Part shown: positions 41,471 to 48,259 of the stretch, one piece after another
Numbering within the stretch: the first letter of the stretch is position 1
Layout: each line of letters opens with the position of its first letter
Source: Oscillospiraceae bacterium
GTDB lineage: Bacteria > Bacillota > Clostridia > Oscillospirales > Oscillospiraceae
Direction of reading: 5' to 3'
DNA length: 54,395 bases
Assembly (NCBI GenBank): GCA_902790375.1
Contig: CADARY010000011.1
Location: forward strand, 1 to 54,395
Notes under the pieces: model-generated
Told to the model about the DNA's origin: nothing
Seen by the model: the letters and a program-made list of their open reading frames with translations, nothing else
The model's database searches: none
Position numbers and translations under genes: made by a program

Positions 41471-42853
41471 TTAACCGGGCCGATCCTCGTCAAAGGTAAC
41501 GGACACGGTGCGGCTGGCGTCGGCGCGGTAGACGTCCACCTCCACCGTCTCGCCTGCGGAATAGCGCCGGATGGCGGAGCGCAGGTCGTCGTAGCGGCGG
41601 ACCTGGTAATCCCCGACGCGGGTGATGATGTCGCCCGCCTCGATGCCGGCCTTCTCGGCGCAGCCGCCTTTTTCCACGCTGTCCACATACGCCCCCACGG
41701 GCCAGCCGTAATACTGGGCGTACATCTCGTTGTACTTGGTGTTGGCCACGACGCCGAGGTGCGCCTTGCCGGTCACGTAGCCGGAGGTCAGCAGATCCTG
41801 GGCGATGGCGGCGGCGTCATTGATGGGGATGGCAAAGCCGATGCCCTCCACGCCGGAGCTCTTGTACTTGGCGGTGACGATGCCCACCACCTCACCCCGG
41901 GCGTTGTACACGGGGCCGCCGGAGTTGCCGGAGTTGACGGGCGCGTCGATCTGGAACATGGAAATGGATTCGCCGCTGGAATCGGTGACGATGCGGCGAT
42001 CCTTGGCGCTGACATGGCCGGTGGTCATGGAAAATTCCAGCTCGCCGAGGGGGTTGCCGACCGCGTAGATTGTGTCGCCCACGCGCATCCCCTCGCTGTT
42101 GCCGAGGGTCACGGGGCTCAGTCCGTCCGCGTCGATTTTGAGGATGGCCACGTCGTTGTCGGCCTCCACGCCGACGATCTGCGCTTTGTAGCGCGTGCCG
42201 TCGTGCAGGATCACATTCACGTCAATGCCCGCCTTGTAGGCGTCCTCAATGACGTGGTAGTTTGTCAGGATATAGCCGTCCGCAGAGATGATGAAGCCGG
42301 AGCCGCTGACGGCGGCGGAGGAGCGCATGCCGAAGTAGTTGGTATAGGTGACCTCCGTCGTAACGCCCACGACCTGCTGGCAGGCCATGTCGTAGAGATC
42401 CCCGGCGCTCATGGCGCCGCTTTCGTAGGCAGTCTCCGCGGCGTTCACGCTGCCGGCGCTGCCGCCGGTACTCTGCATCAGGACGATCTGATTTGCGCCG
42501 GACGAGAGCTCCTTCACGCTCTGCTCCAGGCTCACGACCCTGCGGTTAAAGACGTAGCCCAGCAGGGCCGCGCCGCCGAGGCTGCCGAGGATCGTACAGA
42601 TCAGGCAGCAGGCGATCAGCGCGCCGATGCCCACGCCCTTTTTGGTCTGGCTGCTCCGGTTTGACCGGGGCGTCCTCTCGGGCGGTGTATAGTAGCGCGG
42701 AGGCGTGGTACTCTCGCCCTCGCGGACATAATGCGCGTCGGAATACACGCGCTGGGAATAGCCGTTTCTGAAGTGATATTCGCCGTCGACCCTGTCGGTC
42801 TCTTCGCCCTGCGGGTTTTCGTTCACCGGCTTGTTTTCTTCCGGATCGAACAT
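41471..42853 (-). CDS. HtrA/DegP-like membrane-anchored serine protease with a PDZ domain
   Basis: A 460-aa envelope protease. A cytoplasmic N-terminal tail (residues 1-~70, charged and Pro-rich) precedes one membrane helix (GIGALIACCLICTILGSLGG). The trypsin-like domain has the triad in NYHVIED (His), NDVAILK (Asp) and APVNSGNSGGPV (Ser), followed by a PDZ domain (GGCAEKAGIEAGDIITRVGDYQV). It degrades or refolds misfolded proteins outside the membrane during stress. The start is the ATG at 42853 (MFDPEE), with AAGAGG upstream; an in-frame TTG nine bases earlier is less likely. No CssRS-type regulators are adjacent. Confidence 0.94.
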   Translation of the reverse strand: MFDPEENKPVNENPQGEETDRVDGEYHFRNGYSQRVYSDAHYVREGESTTPPRYYTPPERTPRSNRSSQTKKGVGIGALIACCLICTILGSLGGAALLGYVFNRRVVSLEQSVKELSSGANQIVLMQSTGGSAGSVNAAETAYESGAMSAGDLYDMACQQVVGVTTEVTYTNYFGMRSSAAVSGSGFIISADGYILTNYHVIEDAYKAGIDVNVILHDGTRYKAQIVGVEADNDVAILKIDADGLSPVTLGNSEGMRVGDTIYAVGNPLGELEFSMTTGHVSAKDRRIVTDSSGESISMFQIDAPVNSGNSGGPVYNARGEVVGIVTAKYKSSGVEGIGFAIPINDAAAIAQDLLTSGYVTGKAHLGVVANTKYNEMYAQYYGWPVGAYVDSVEKGGCAEKAGIEAGDIITRVGDYQVRRYDDLRSAIRRYSAGETVEVDVYRADASRTVSVTFDEDRPG

Positions 42854-43101
42854 TGTTTTCAAACCTCTTGCTCTTGAAATCTGTTGAAGCTGTCCCGCTT
42901 GTGTTTACGGCGTTACTATATGCGAAATTTATGACCTTGTCATGAACAAAGCGACAAGATTTTATAAACGATCCTTTCTTCGCCGCAAGCCCCGGCGGAT
43001 AGGGCAGCAAAGCCGTGCGTTTTCACTGTTCCCCTTGCTATCTATCAGTATATTGAAAAATATGGGTATCGGCTCATATCAGCTAACAATCACCGTGTAC
43101 A

Positions 43102-43217
43102 CCGTAGGGGCCGTTCACGAACGGCCCGGCAGTATAAAGTTGGTTTTTCGGATTCGCCCGGGCGCATTCGTCGGATGCGGCCTTTGCCGCCGGGCGATTC
43201 GTGAATCGCCCCTACGG
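43102..43217. repeat. 116-bp REP-pair/MITE-like element
   Basis: Ends are CCGTAGGGG at 43102 and its complement CCCCTACGG at 43217. Inside are two 20-bp palindromic units: GGGCCGTTCACGAACGGCCC (43108-43127) and GGGCGATTCGTGAATCGCCC (43192-43211). A degenerate third unit (GGGCGCATTCGTCGGATGCG-type, about 43160-43182) lies between. The same palindromes recur at 44476, 44671 and 44833, near and inside the transposase gene. No clear target duplication is visible. It looks like a non-autonomous element moved by the nearby RAYT protein. Confidence 0.75.
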
Positions 43218-43408
43218 TCATACAGGGAACTTTGCTGATACTGCGCAACGGCATGAGCTGTAATGAGTTGATGTATCCCCTTACAACGCACGCCGGGCAA
43301 AAGCAGCTTGCCCTTGTCCAGCGGCTTTGACAGCACAGCAGCACACATGTTACGCAGCGGTGTATCGACATAGAGCCGCAAAGGATTGAGAAAACGATAG
43401 AGGGCCAC
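43218..43408 (-). pseudogene. Possible gene fragment ending in the REP element
   Basis: A minus-strand frame opens with GTG at 43408 and reads MALYRFLNPLRLYVDTPLRN and onward about 63 residues until the REP unit at 43217, after which the reading is only repeat sequence. I do not recognise a family and see no good ribosome site. It may be the start of a gene broken by the REP insertion, or chance. The whole gap between the HtrA gene and 43432 is 578 bp and otherwise holds only the protease promoter region and the repeat. Confidence 0.2.
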
Positions 43409-43431
43409 GCAGATTTGTATAAAAATAGTGA

Positions 43432-44028
43432 TTATGCATCATACATAAGAGGAACACCACATTTCCAACACACGTGCCTCCCCTTCGGTTGTGTTGAACC
43501 GCACTTAGGACAAGTTCCAAAGTCTTCTCTATCGGCAGGTAGCAAATAGACTGCTTTTTCTCCCTTAGGATTTACACCATATTCGCAATCTTTTTTACTC
43601 TCTTCTTTACAGTCAATATCAGTTTCAACTGTGTTTTCCCAGAGTAGTTGCGTTTTTTTCTTCTCAAACTCTTGTTGTGAAATAATGCCCGCATCAAGCA
43701 ACTCTTTATACTCCTTTATATGCTTTATTCTATCCGCTTCACTTATGTTTTTTTCCACATTATTAGCTTTTTCTTGTTCCTGTCTGCTTTTCAAAATGGC
43801 CTCAGATTTCAAGGGAGTAGCATAAGGCGGCTGTTCATCATACGAGTTGCTATTTGAAGCTTGAGGAGAATAATTATCGTTTGGCCTGACAGCTACAATA
43901 ATAATTCCAATAATCCCCAACCAAAAGCCCCACCAAAAACCTCCATTCATATTTCTGCTTGATGCAATAGCCATACAAACAAAGCCACATACAACGCCTA
44001 CAATTAAGTAGACAAGTAAATACTCCAT
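43432..44028 (-). CDS. Small membrane protein with a SHOCT domain and a C-terminal zinc ribbon
   Basis: A 198-aa protein: two membrane helices at the N-terminus (YLLVYLIVGVVCGFVCMAIA and GFWWGFWLGIIGIIIVAV), a polar linker, a SHOCT domain (KEYKELLDAGIISQQEFEKKKTQLL, about residues 105-130) and a C-terminal zinc ribbon (CPKCGSTQPKGRHVCWKCG). The role of SHOCT domains is not known; they often sit on membrane proteins in many copies per genome. ATG at 44028 follows GAAGGGAG. Its GC is clearly lower than that of the flanking core genes, suggesting recent acquisition along with the repeat-rich DNA beside it. Confidence 0.82.
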   Translation of the reverse strand: MEYLLVYLIVGVVCGFVCMAIASSRNMNGGFWWGFWLGIIGIIIVAVRPNDNYSPQASNSNSYDEQPPYATPLKSEAILKSRQEQEKANNVEKNISEADRIKHIKEYKELLDAGIISQQEFEKKKTQLLWENTVETDIDCKEESKKDCEYGVNPKGEKAVYLLPADREDFGTCPKCGSTQPKGRHVCWKCGVPLMYDA

Positions 44029-44475
44029 TTCTTTTCTCCCTTCATTTTGATTATAATAAAAAGTGCGCAGCCCAAATGAGGCTACGCACGAAAAACGCAG
44101 AGCCTCATTTGCCGCGACGCAAATCTCCATTGCCTAAAAAGGGTGGGGAATTGAGGATGCGTTTTTACCAAAAATGGTAAAAACCCACCCTATTAGGCAA
44201 TAAGCAGTATTCGATTTGCGTCGCACATCTATAATAAGGCATATTCGCCAAAAAAGCAATGCTCAATTTGCCGCATTTCATAACTTTTTCAGCAGCAACG
44301 GCGACGGTAGAGCAAAGCACCACATCCCCAGCGCGGCAGGTCTGCTTCACCACCTACTTTTTGAAACTACACTTTCAATTTGCTTCGCACAGTAAATCCC
44401 CTGAAGGTTTTCCTTTTCCATCAAGAAAACTATGGAAAACCCCTGGGGGATTTGCTATTATCGTCTTGTGGACGC
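44029..44475. other. AT-richer, highly structured non-coding region
   Basis: No gene seen. Several nested inverted repeats are visible: AAATGAGGCT/AGCCTCATTT (44076-44110); an outer pair GCGACGCAAATC / GATTTGCGTCGC (~44113-44224) enclosing TTGCCTAA...AGGGTGGG / CCCACCCTATTAGGCAA and an innermost GTTTTTACCA/TGGTAAAAAC hairpin (44161-44184); and AAATCCCC...GGTTTTCC / GGAAAACC...GGGGATTT (44394-44453). The motif ATTTGCNNCGCA recurs about four times. It could be a folded RNA, a stack of short mobile elements, or transposon-end debris. Confidence 0.6.
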
Positions 44476-44501
44476 GGGCGATTCGTGAATCGCCCCTACG
44501 G
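44476..44501. repeat. REP palindrome upstream of the RAYT gene
   Basis: GGGCGATTCGTGAATCGCCC (44476-44495) followed by CTACGG, identical to the right end of the 116-bp element. No left-end partner (CCGTAGGGG) is present in the preceding 450 bp. Confidence 0.85.
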
Positions 44502-44664
44502 AATAACGGGTGAACCGGGAATTGCGCCGGGCCGGTATGAGGGATGAGGAGTATGCTGCCAAGTAGAAAGCAAATCCGCCTATCATGTCACGATTACAGC
44601 AGCCCCGGCGCTTATTTCGTCACGATCTGTACGCATGAAAAGCGCTGCATCCTCTCAGATATCA

Positions 44665-44690
44665 CCGTAGGGGCGATTCACGAATCGCCC
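44665..44690. repeat. REP unit inside the transposase gene, left orientation
   Basis: CCGTAG followed by GGGCGATTCACGAATCGCCC (44671-44690). Read in frame as VGAIHESP. Confidence 0.85.
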
Positions 44691-44832
44691 GCAGAGGTTC
44701 GTCTGACCGAGGCCGGTCGTTGTGTGCAAAATGTATTGGAAATACTTCCCATGCGCTACCCCAATCTGGCTGTAGACAAGTATGTAATCATGCCCAATCA
44801 CGTTCATCTTCTGCTGCAAATTACAAAGGAAC

Positions 44833-44857
44833 GGGCGATTCGTGAATCGCCCCTACA
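44833..44857. repeat. REP unit inside the transposase gene, right orientation
   Basis: GGGCGATTCGTGAATCGCCC (44833-44852) followed by CTACA. It is the inverted partner of the unit at 44665 and is read in the same codon phase (AIRESPL). Confidence 0.85.
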
Positions 44858-45096
44858 GTTACAGGAAAACGCGCCGCCCCGGAAGCAGGTGCGATCCTTG
44901 CTTGATATGGCGATCGGGTTTCTAAAGATGAACAGCAGCAAGCAAATACACATACACCGTCCCGATCTGACAGTATGGCAGCGGTCTTATCATGACCATG
45001 TGATCCGAAACGAAAACGATTATCGGAAAATCTGGAATTATATCGACACGAACCCTGCTCGTTGGAGAGATGACTGCTTCTTTATAGGATAATAAA

Positions 45097-45140
45097 TCCT
45101 CCTGTTTGTTGGTCTTTTTGACAGGCAACAAACAGGAGGA
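45097..45140. terminator. Perfect 15-bp hairpin between the RAYT gene and spo0A
   Basis: TCCTCCTGTTTGTTG, a 14-base T-rich loop, then its exact complement. It begins a few bases after the transposase stop. On the minus strand it is followed by TTTATTATCC, so it may end the spo0A transcript; it may equally be a transposon end structure. Confidence 0.6.
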
Positions 45141-45164
45141 ATTCATTGGTTCAGGCAAAAATAT

Positions 45165-45269
45165 TTATTGGTGTTTCAGTCCGCAATCACACATACTTTC
45201 ATAGGGTTTGTTGGCTTCTTCCAATCTTACCCAGTCCCGCAAGCCCTTGCGCCGCAAGCGTTTGCTCAC
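45165..45269 (-). CDS. Possible 34-aa peptide coupled to spo0A
   Basis: A short frame starts with GTG overlapping the spo0A stop (GTGA) and reads [20 protein letters not shown], then [14 protein letters not shown]. It is basic at the start and has a CxC near the end. The overlap would permit translational coupling, but there is no independent support and no family I recognise; it could be chance. Confidence 0.25.
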   Translation of the reverse strand: MSKRLRRKGLRDWVRLEEANKPYESMCDCGLKHQ

Positions 45270-46060
45270 CTTACGGCGTGCTTGCGTTTGAGGGAAAGAT
45301 TGTCAGCAATCATGGCGATAAATTCGCTATTCGTCGGTTTTCCCTTGATGCCGCTCACGGTGTAGCCGAAGAAGCGCTGGAGGGTCTCCACGTCGCCGCG
45401 GTCCCAGGCGACCTCGATGGCGTGGCGGATGGCGCGCTCGACGCGGGAGGGCGTGGTGCCGAAGCGCTTGGCCACCTCGGGGTAGAGCACCTTCGTGACG
45501 GCGTTGATCATGTCCATGTCCTTGATGGTGAGGATGATGGCCTCGCGCAGGTACTGATAGCCCTTGATGTGCGCGGGCACACCGATCTCGTGGATAATGT
45601 CGGTGACGATGGCCTCCAGGTCCGCGTCGGTGCGCGCGGCCTCGGCGCTCCTGCGGAAGTCCACACCCACGCCCGGGGTGCGGGGCAGATCAAAATTGAG
45701 CTGGCGGATGCGGCTGATGAGCGACTCGATATCGCAGGGCTTGGGGATGAAATAGTCCGCCCCGCAGTCGGAGCACTCGGCAATGACCTTGCCGTTGACA
45801 AAGCCCGACAGCACGATCACGTGGCAGGCCGCGCCCTTGTCCGGAAGCCTGCGCAGAACCTCCAGCCCGTCCAGCTTGGGCAGCACCAGCTCCAGCAGGA
45901 TCAGGTCCGGCTTGAGCTCCGCCGCCCGCTCCAGCGCCTCCTGCCCGTCGGACGCCGTCCCTACGACCTCCATGTCTCCTTCGGCCGCGACAAGCTCCGT
46001 AAGCTGCCGACAAAATTCCCGATTCGGGTCGACGGTGAGAATGCGAATCTTCGTTTCCAT
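45266..46060 (-). CDS. spo0A: Spo0A, master sporulation response regulator, with a non-canonical receiver
   Basis: A 264-aa Spo0A orthologue: receiver domain (1-~125), linker, and the highly conserved DNA-binding domain (from [21 protein letters not shown] through [15 protein letters not shown], the recognition helix, to [14 protein letters not shown]). In Spo0A the Asp of the VLDIIMPHLDG segment is phosphorylated. Here the aligned segment is [11 protein letters not shown] with Glu57 (codon GAG) in its place. Of the two acidic pocket residues (ADDNRE in Bacillus) the first is kept (D11) and the second is Pro12. The switch Ser85 and Lys107 remain. Phosphorelay control is therefore doubtful; a phosphomimetic or altered switch is possible. 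ATG at 46060 follows GGGAGG. Spo0A-box-like sites lie upstream. Confidence 0.95.
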   Translation of the reverse strand: METKIRILTVDPNREFCRQLTELVAAEGDMEVVGTASDGQEALERAAELKPDLILLELVLPKLDGLEVLRRLPDKGAACHVIVLSGFVNGKVIAECSDCGADYFIPKPCDIESLISRIRQLNFDLPRTPGVGVDFRRSAEAARTDADLEAIVTDIIHEIGVPAHIKGYQYLREAIILTIKDMDMINAVTKVLYPEVAKRFGTTPSRVERAIRHAIEVAWDRGDVETLQRFFGYTVSGIKGKPTNSEFIAMIADNLSLKRKHAVR

Positions 46061-46176
46061 AATATAAATCCTCCCATGTTGCGATAGAGGCTGAAGCGTT
46101 TAGTCACAATGGCTTCGTTCATCGCGTTTGTCGGTATAAATTTACCATAGCGGCCAGTTTTGCGACAACAGAATAC

Positions 46177-46290
46177 TGTCGAACAATCGGGATTACTTGT
46201 TGACATAATACGCTATTTTTAGTCCTCTTTCAACGGCGTTTTATGGATTTCCTCAGATTTCTTTCCGCCTCTTTGTCGAATGCTGTCGAA
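46177..46290 (-). promoter_or_regulatory. spo0A promoter region with three Spo0A-box-like sites
   Basis: A sigma-A promoter on the minus strand: TTGAAA (46228-46233), a 17-nt spacer, TATTAT (46205-46210). TGTCGAA cores occur at 46177-46183 (transcribed leader), 46274-46280 (part of a perfect TTTGTCGAA at 46272-46280) and 46284-46290, the last two 10 bp apart on the same helix face. This fits autoregulation by Spo0A. The 263-bp gap 46061-46323 holds no gene. Confidence 0.7.
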
Positions 46291-46323
46291 GGGGCAGGGG
46301 CGCCGCTGTTCTTTCACCGAAGC

Positions 46324-46965
46324 TCAGGGCCCGTCATAGAGCAGCTCGAAGCTCTCATAGTGGTCGCCGGTGTAGTAGATCAGCCCGTCGTTGGAAAAGA
46401 TGATCCGCTTCCCGCCGCGGGATCTGGCGCCGAGGGTATCCACGTCGCACTCCGTCCAGCGGCGTCCCTTGGCCTTGGGCAGCTGCCCCTCGTAATTGCC
46501 GAAGTAGTCGCCGCCGATGCACATGCCGGGCAGCACTCTGTCAAGCGGGCCGCCGCTCCAGCCCAGGGCCTCCGCATCCTTCTTCCTGATGAAGTTTTCG
46601 GGCAGATGGCCGTAGGTATGGATATACAGGGCCAGATCCTCCTTGCTGGTATAGATCCCGTACTCATCCAGTTCCTCCCCGGTCGGCTCCGGCGAAGGCG
46701 TCGCCGCGGGGATACGGGTCGACAGCGGCTTCGGCGTCTCAATGCGTTCGGGGGTGGCCGCCGCGGGGGGCGCGGACGAGACAGGCTTCGCCGTCTGCTC
46801 CGGCGCGGAGGAGGCGGGTGTCGGCGCTGCGGTCGGCGAGGGCGAAACGAGCGTGAGCGCCGCGGTGGGCGTCGGCGCGGGGGGCGCGTTATTCGTGCCG
46901 GGCAGGAACAGCCATGCCAGCACCAGGGCCAGCAGGATCACCGGCAATGTTTTTGTCAGCTTCAT
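46324..46965 (-). CDS. Secreted/anchored barnase-type ribonuclease (RNase N1/T1 family)
   Basis: A 213-aa protein: a hydrophobic N-terminal signal or anchor (~4-22), a long Ala/Pro/Thr/Ser-rich spacer (~25-97), then a barnase-like domain (~103-212). TSKEDLALYIHTYGHLPENFI, EALGW, GGDYFGNYEGQLP and the DHYESF end align directly with barnase. The catalytic set is present: K128 (barnase K27), E172 (E73), R183 and R187 (R83/R87), H202 (H102). It should cut RNA outside the cell, probably after guanosine. No barstar-like inhibitor gene is seen anywhere in the window. It has its own promoter and lies upstream of spo0A on the same strand. Confidence 0.9.
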   Translation of the reverse strand: MKLTKTLPVILLALVLAWLFLPGTNNAPPAPTPTAALTLVSPSPTAAPTPASSAPEQTAKPVSSAPPAAATPERIETPKPLSTRIPAATPSPEPTGEELDEYGIYTSKEDLALYIHTYGHLPENFIRKKDAEALGWSGGPLDRVLPGMCIGGDYFGNYEGQLPKAKGRRWTECDVDTLGARSRGGKRIIFSNDGLIYYTGDHYESFELLYDGP

Positions 46966-46998
46966 AAGCCATCAGCTCCTGTCATAGATATTATAAGA

Positions 46999-47027
46999 AT
47001 AATATCACGAAACAAAACGCTTGACAA
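46999..47027 (-). promoter_or_regulatory. Promoter of the barnase-like gene
   Basis: On the minus strand TTGTCA (47022-47027), a 17-nt spacer, TATTAT (46999-47004). Confidence 0.75.
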
Positions 47028-47053
47028 CGCTTCTGTTTTTTCGCGGAAAGCTC

Positions 47054-47082
47054 TTGCAATTTGTAACAGTTTCGTGTATAGT
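47054..47082 (+). promoter_or_regulatory. Promoter of the PAP2 gene
   Basis: TTGCAA (47054-47059), a 17-nt spacer, TATAGT (47077-47082), 33 bp upstream of the start codon. Back to back with the barnase-like gene's promoter. Confidence 0.75.
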
Positions 47083-47115
47083 GGTTACGACAAGTTACGA
47101 AAAGAGGGATGCTCC

Positions 47116-48081
47116 ATGTATACTACGGCAGCCGCATTATGGCTCGATACCCATTTTGCCGGCTTTGATCACCTGTTCCTGTCCATTCAGCACTGGTTCG
47201 CCGACCATCTGGGCGGTGTGCTGACGCCGCTGATGCGCGTGATCACACTGCTGGGCGAAAAGGGCTGGCCCTTTTTCCTGCTGGCGCTGGTGTTCATCCT
47301 GCTGGCGGACAAGCGTGATCTCGGCGTGTGCATCTTCGGCGCCGTCTGCTGCGGCGCGCTGATCACCAACATCATCCTCAAGGACAATGTGGCCCGCCTG
47401 CGCCCCTTTGAGAGCGGCAATGTGGAATACGAGCTCTGGTGGATGGCAGTCGGCTCCCCGCCGGAGGACGGCTTCTCCTTCCCGTCCGGGCATGTGACGG
47501 CCTGTGCCGCAGGCATGACCGCCATCTCGCTGATGAAGGGGAAGAAGTGGATCGCCCCCTCCGTGGTCGTGGTGCTGCTGATGATGATCTCCCGCAACTA
47601 TCTGATGGCCCACTATCCCAGCGACGTGGCGGCCGGCATGCTGATCGGTGTGTTCTCCGGTTTTGTCGCCTGGTTCATCACGCTCGGCATCTTCCACGTT
47701 CTCAAGCGTTATCGCAGGAGGTTCGCTTTCTGCAGATTCATCCTTGATTTTGACATTCGCGATATCCTGCCCTTTGATCTCCCCCGGGGCCGCAAGGCAA
47801 AGGAGCCGAAGGCCCGGAAGTCCGACGGCGTGGAAACCGGGAAGCCCGTTTCCTCCCAGCGCCGCACAGCGCCCGTCGAATCGCCTGTCAAAGAGGCTCC
47901 GGCAGCGGCGGCAGCGGCAGAACGCGCACCGGCGCGCGAAAGCCGCCCGGCGCCCGCAGCGGCGGCGCAGAGCGCAAGGCCCGCAGGCCCTGCGCGCACC
48001 GGCGGCCGCCATGTTCTGCCCGAGGGCGCCGCGGGTTCTTCCAAAGCGAAGACGCCCTCCAACTACCAGGGCAAGCACTGA
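47116..48081 (+). CDS. PAP2-family membrane phosphatase with a long Ala/Pro-rich C-terminal tail
   Basis: A 321-aa protein. The first ~200 residues form a six-helix PAP2 phosphatase with the three motifs KDNVARLRP, FSFPSGH and SRNYLMAHYPSD; such proteins dephosphorylate undecaprenyl pyrophosphate or phosphatidylglycerophosphate outside the membrane. From about residue 215 the chain becomes charged and then low-complexity, rich in Ala, Pro, Arg and Ser (for example APAAAAAAERAPARESRPAP), likely a disordered cytoplasmic tail. Such a tail is not part of the basic enzyme. ATG at 47116 has GAGGG upstream. Confidence 0.92.
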   Translation: MYTTAAALWLDTHFAGFDHLFLSIQHWFADHLGGVLTPLMRVITLLGEKGWPFFLLALVFILLADKRDLGVCIFGAVCCGALITNIILKDNVARLRPFESGNVEYELWWMAVGSPPEDGFSFPSGHVTACAAGMTAISLMKGKKWIAPSVVVVLLMMISRNYLMAHYPSDVAAGMLIGVFSGFVAWFITLGIFHVLKRYRRRFAFCRFILDFDIRDILPFDLPRGRKAKEPKARKSDGVETGKPVSSQRRTAPVESPVKEAPAAAAAAERAPARESRPAPAAAAQSARPAGPARTGGRHVLPEGAAGSSKAKTPSNYQGKH

Positions 48082-48099
48082 GAATCCCTGCGCATGCGC

Positions 48100-48125
48100 G
48101 ATCCGGGGCAATCCTGCCCCGGATC
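48100..48125 (+). terminator. Hairpin after the PAP2 gene
   Basis: GATCCGGGGCA/TGCCCCGGATC, an 11-bp perfect stem 18 bp past the stop. Only a weak T-run follows. Confidence 0.55.
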
Positions 48126-48187
48126 ACTTGTTGAAGCACAGATTGTTATGAAACGGTAAATTCCGCGCCGCATCCGGTTCCATACGG

Positions 48188-48215
48188 TTGAATTTCCGTT
48201 TAAAAGTGGTATACT
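48188..48215 (+). promoter_or_regulatory. Promoter of htpG
   Basis: TTGAAT (48188-48193), a 16-nt spacer, TATACT (48210-48215). No CIRCE (HrcA) element is seen. Confidence 0.6.
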
Positions 48216-48259
48216 TACGATTTACGGAACAAAATAATTGACTGGAGGAACCAAACGAA

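Larger units (their letters stand above)
44544..45092 (+). mobile_element. REP-associated tyrosine transposase (RAYT, Y1_Tnp family), with in-frame REP units
   Basis: A 182-aa Y1-type transposase. HDYSSPGAYFVTICTHEKRCIL is the typical N-terminus, DKYVIMPNHVHLLLQI holds the HUH metal motif (H86, H88), and VWQRSYHDHVIRNENDYRKIWNYIDTNPARW is the C-terminal signature, with candidate nucleophile tyrosines at 149 and 160. Two variable loops are made of REP palindromes read in frame: residues 43-49 (GAIHESP, DNA 44671-44690) and 98-103 (AIRESP, DNA 44833-44852). The frame stays open and the HUH and C-terminal motifs are intact, so it may still be functional. Start is ATG at 44544 or 44553; ribosome sites are poor for both. 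It is likely to move or spread the REP repeats around it. Confidence 0.85.

Noticed and set aside
44476-44857. Possible CRISPR-like repeat series
   Set aside because: The repeats are palindromes in alternating orientation at irregular distances and lie inside a gene; no regular spacers.
48126-48259. CIRCE element for HrcA control of htpG
   Set aside because: No TTAGCACTC-N9-GAGTGCTAA-like inverted repeat is present.
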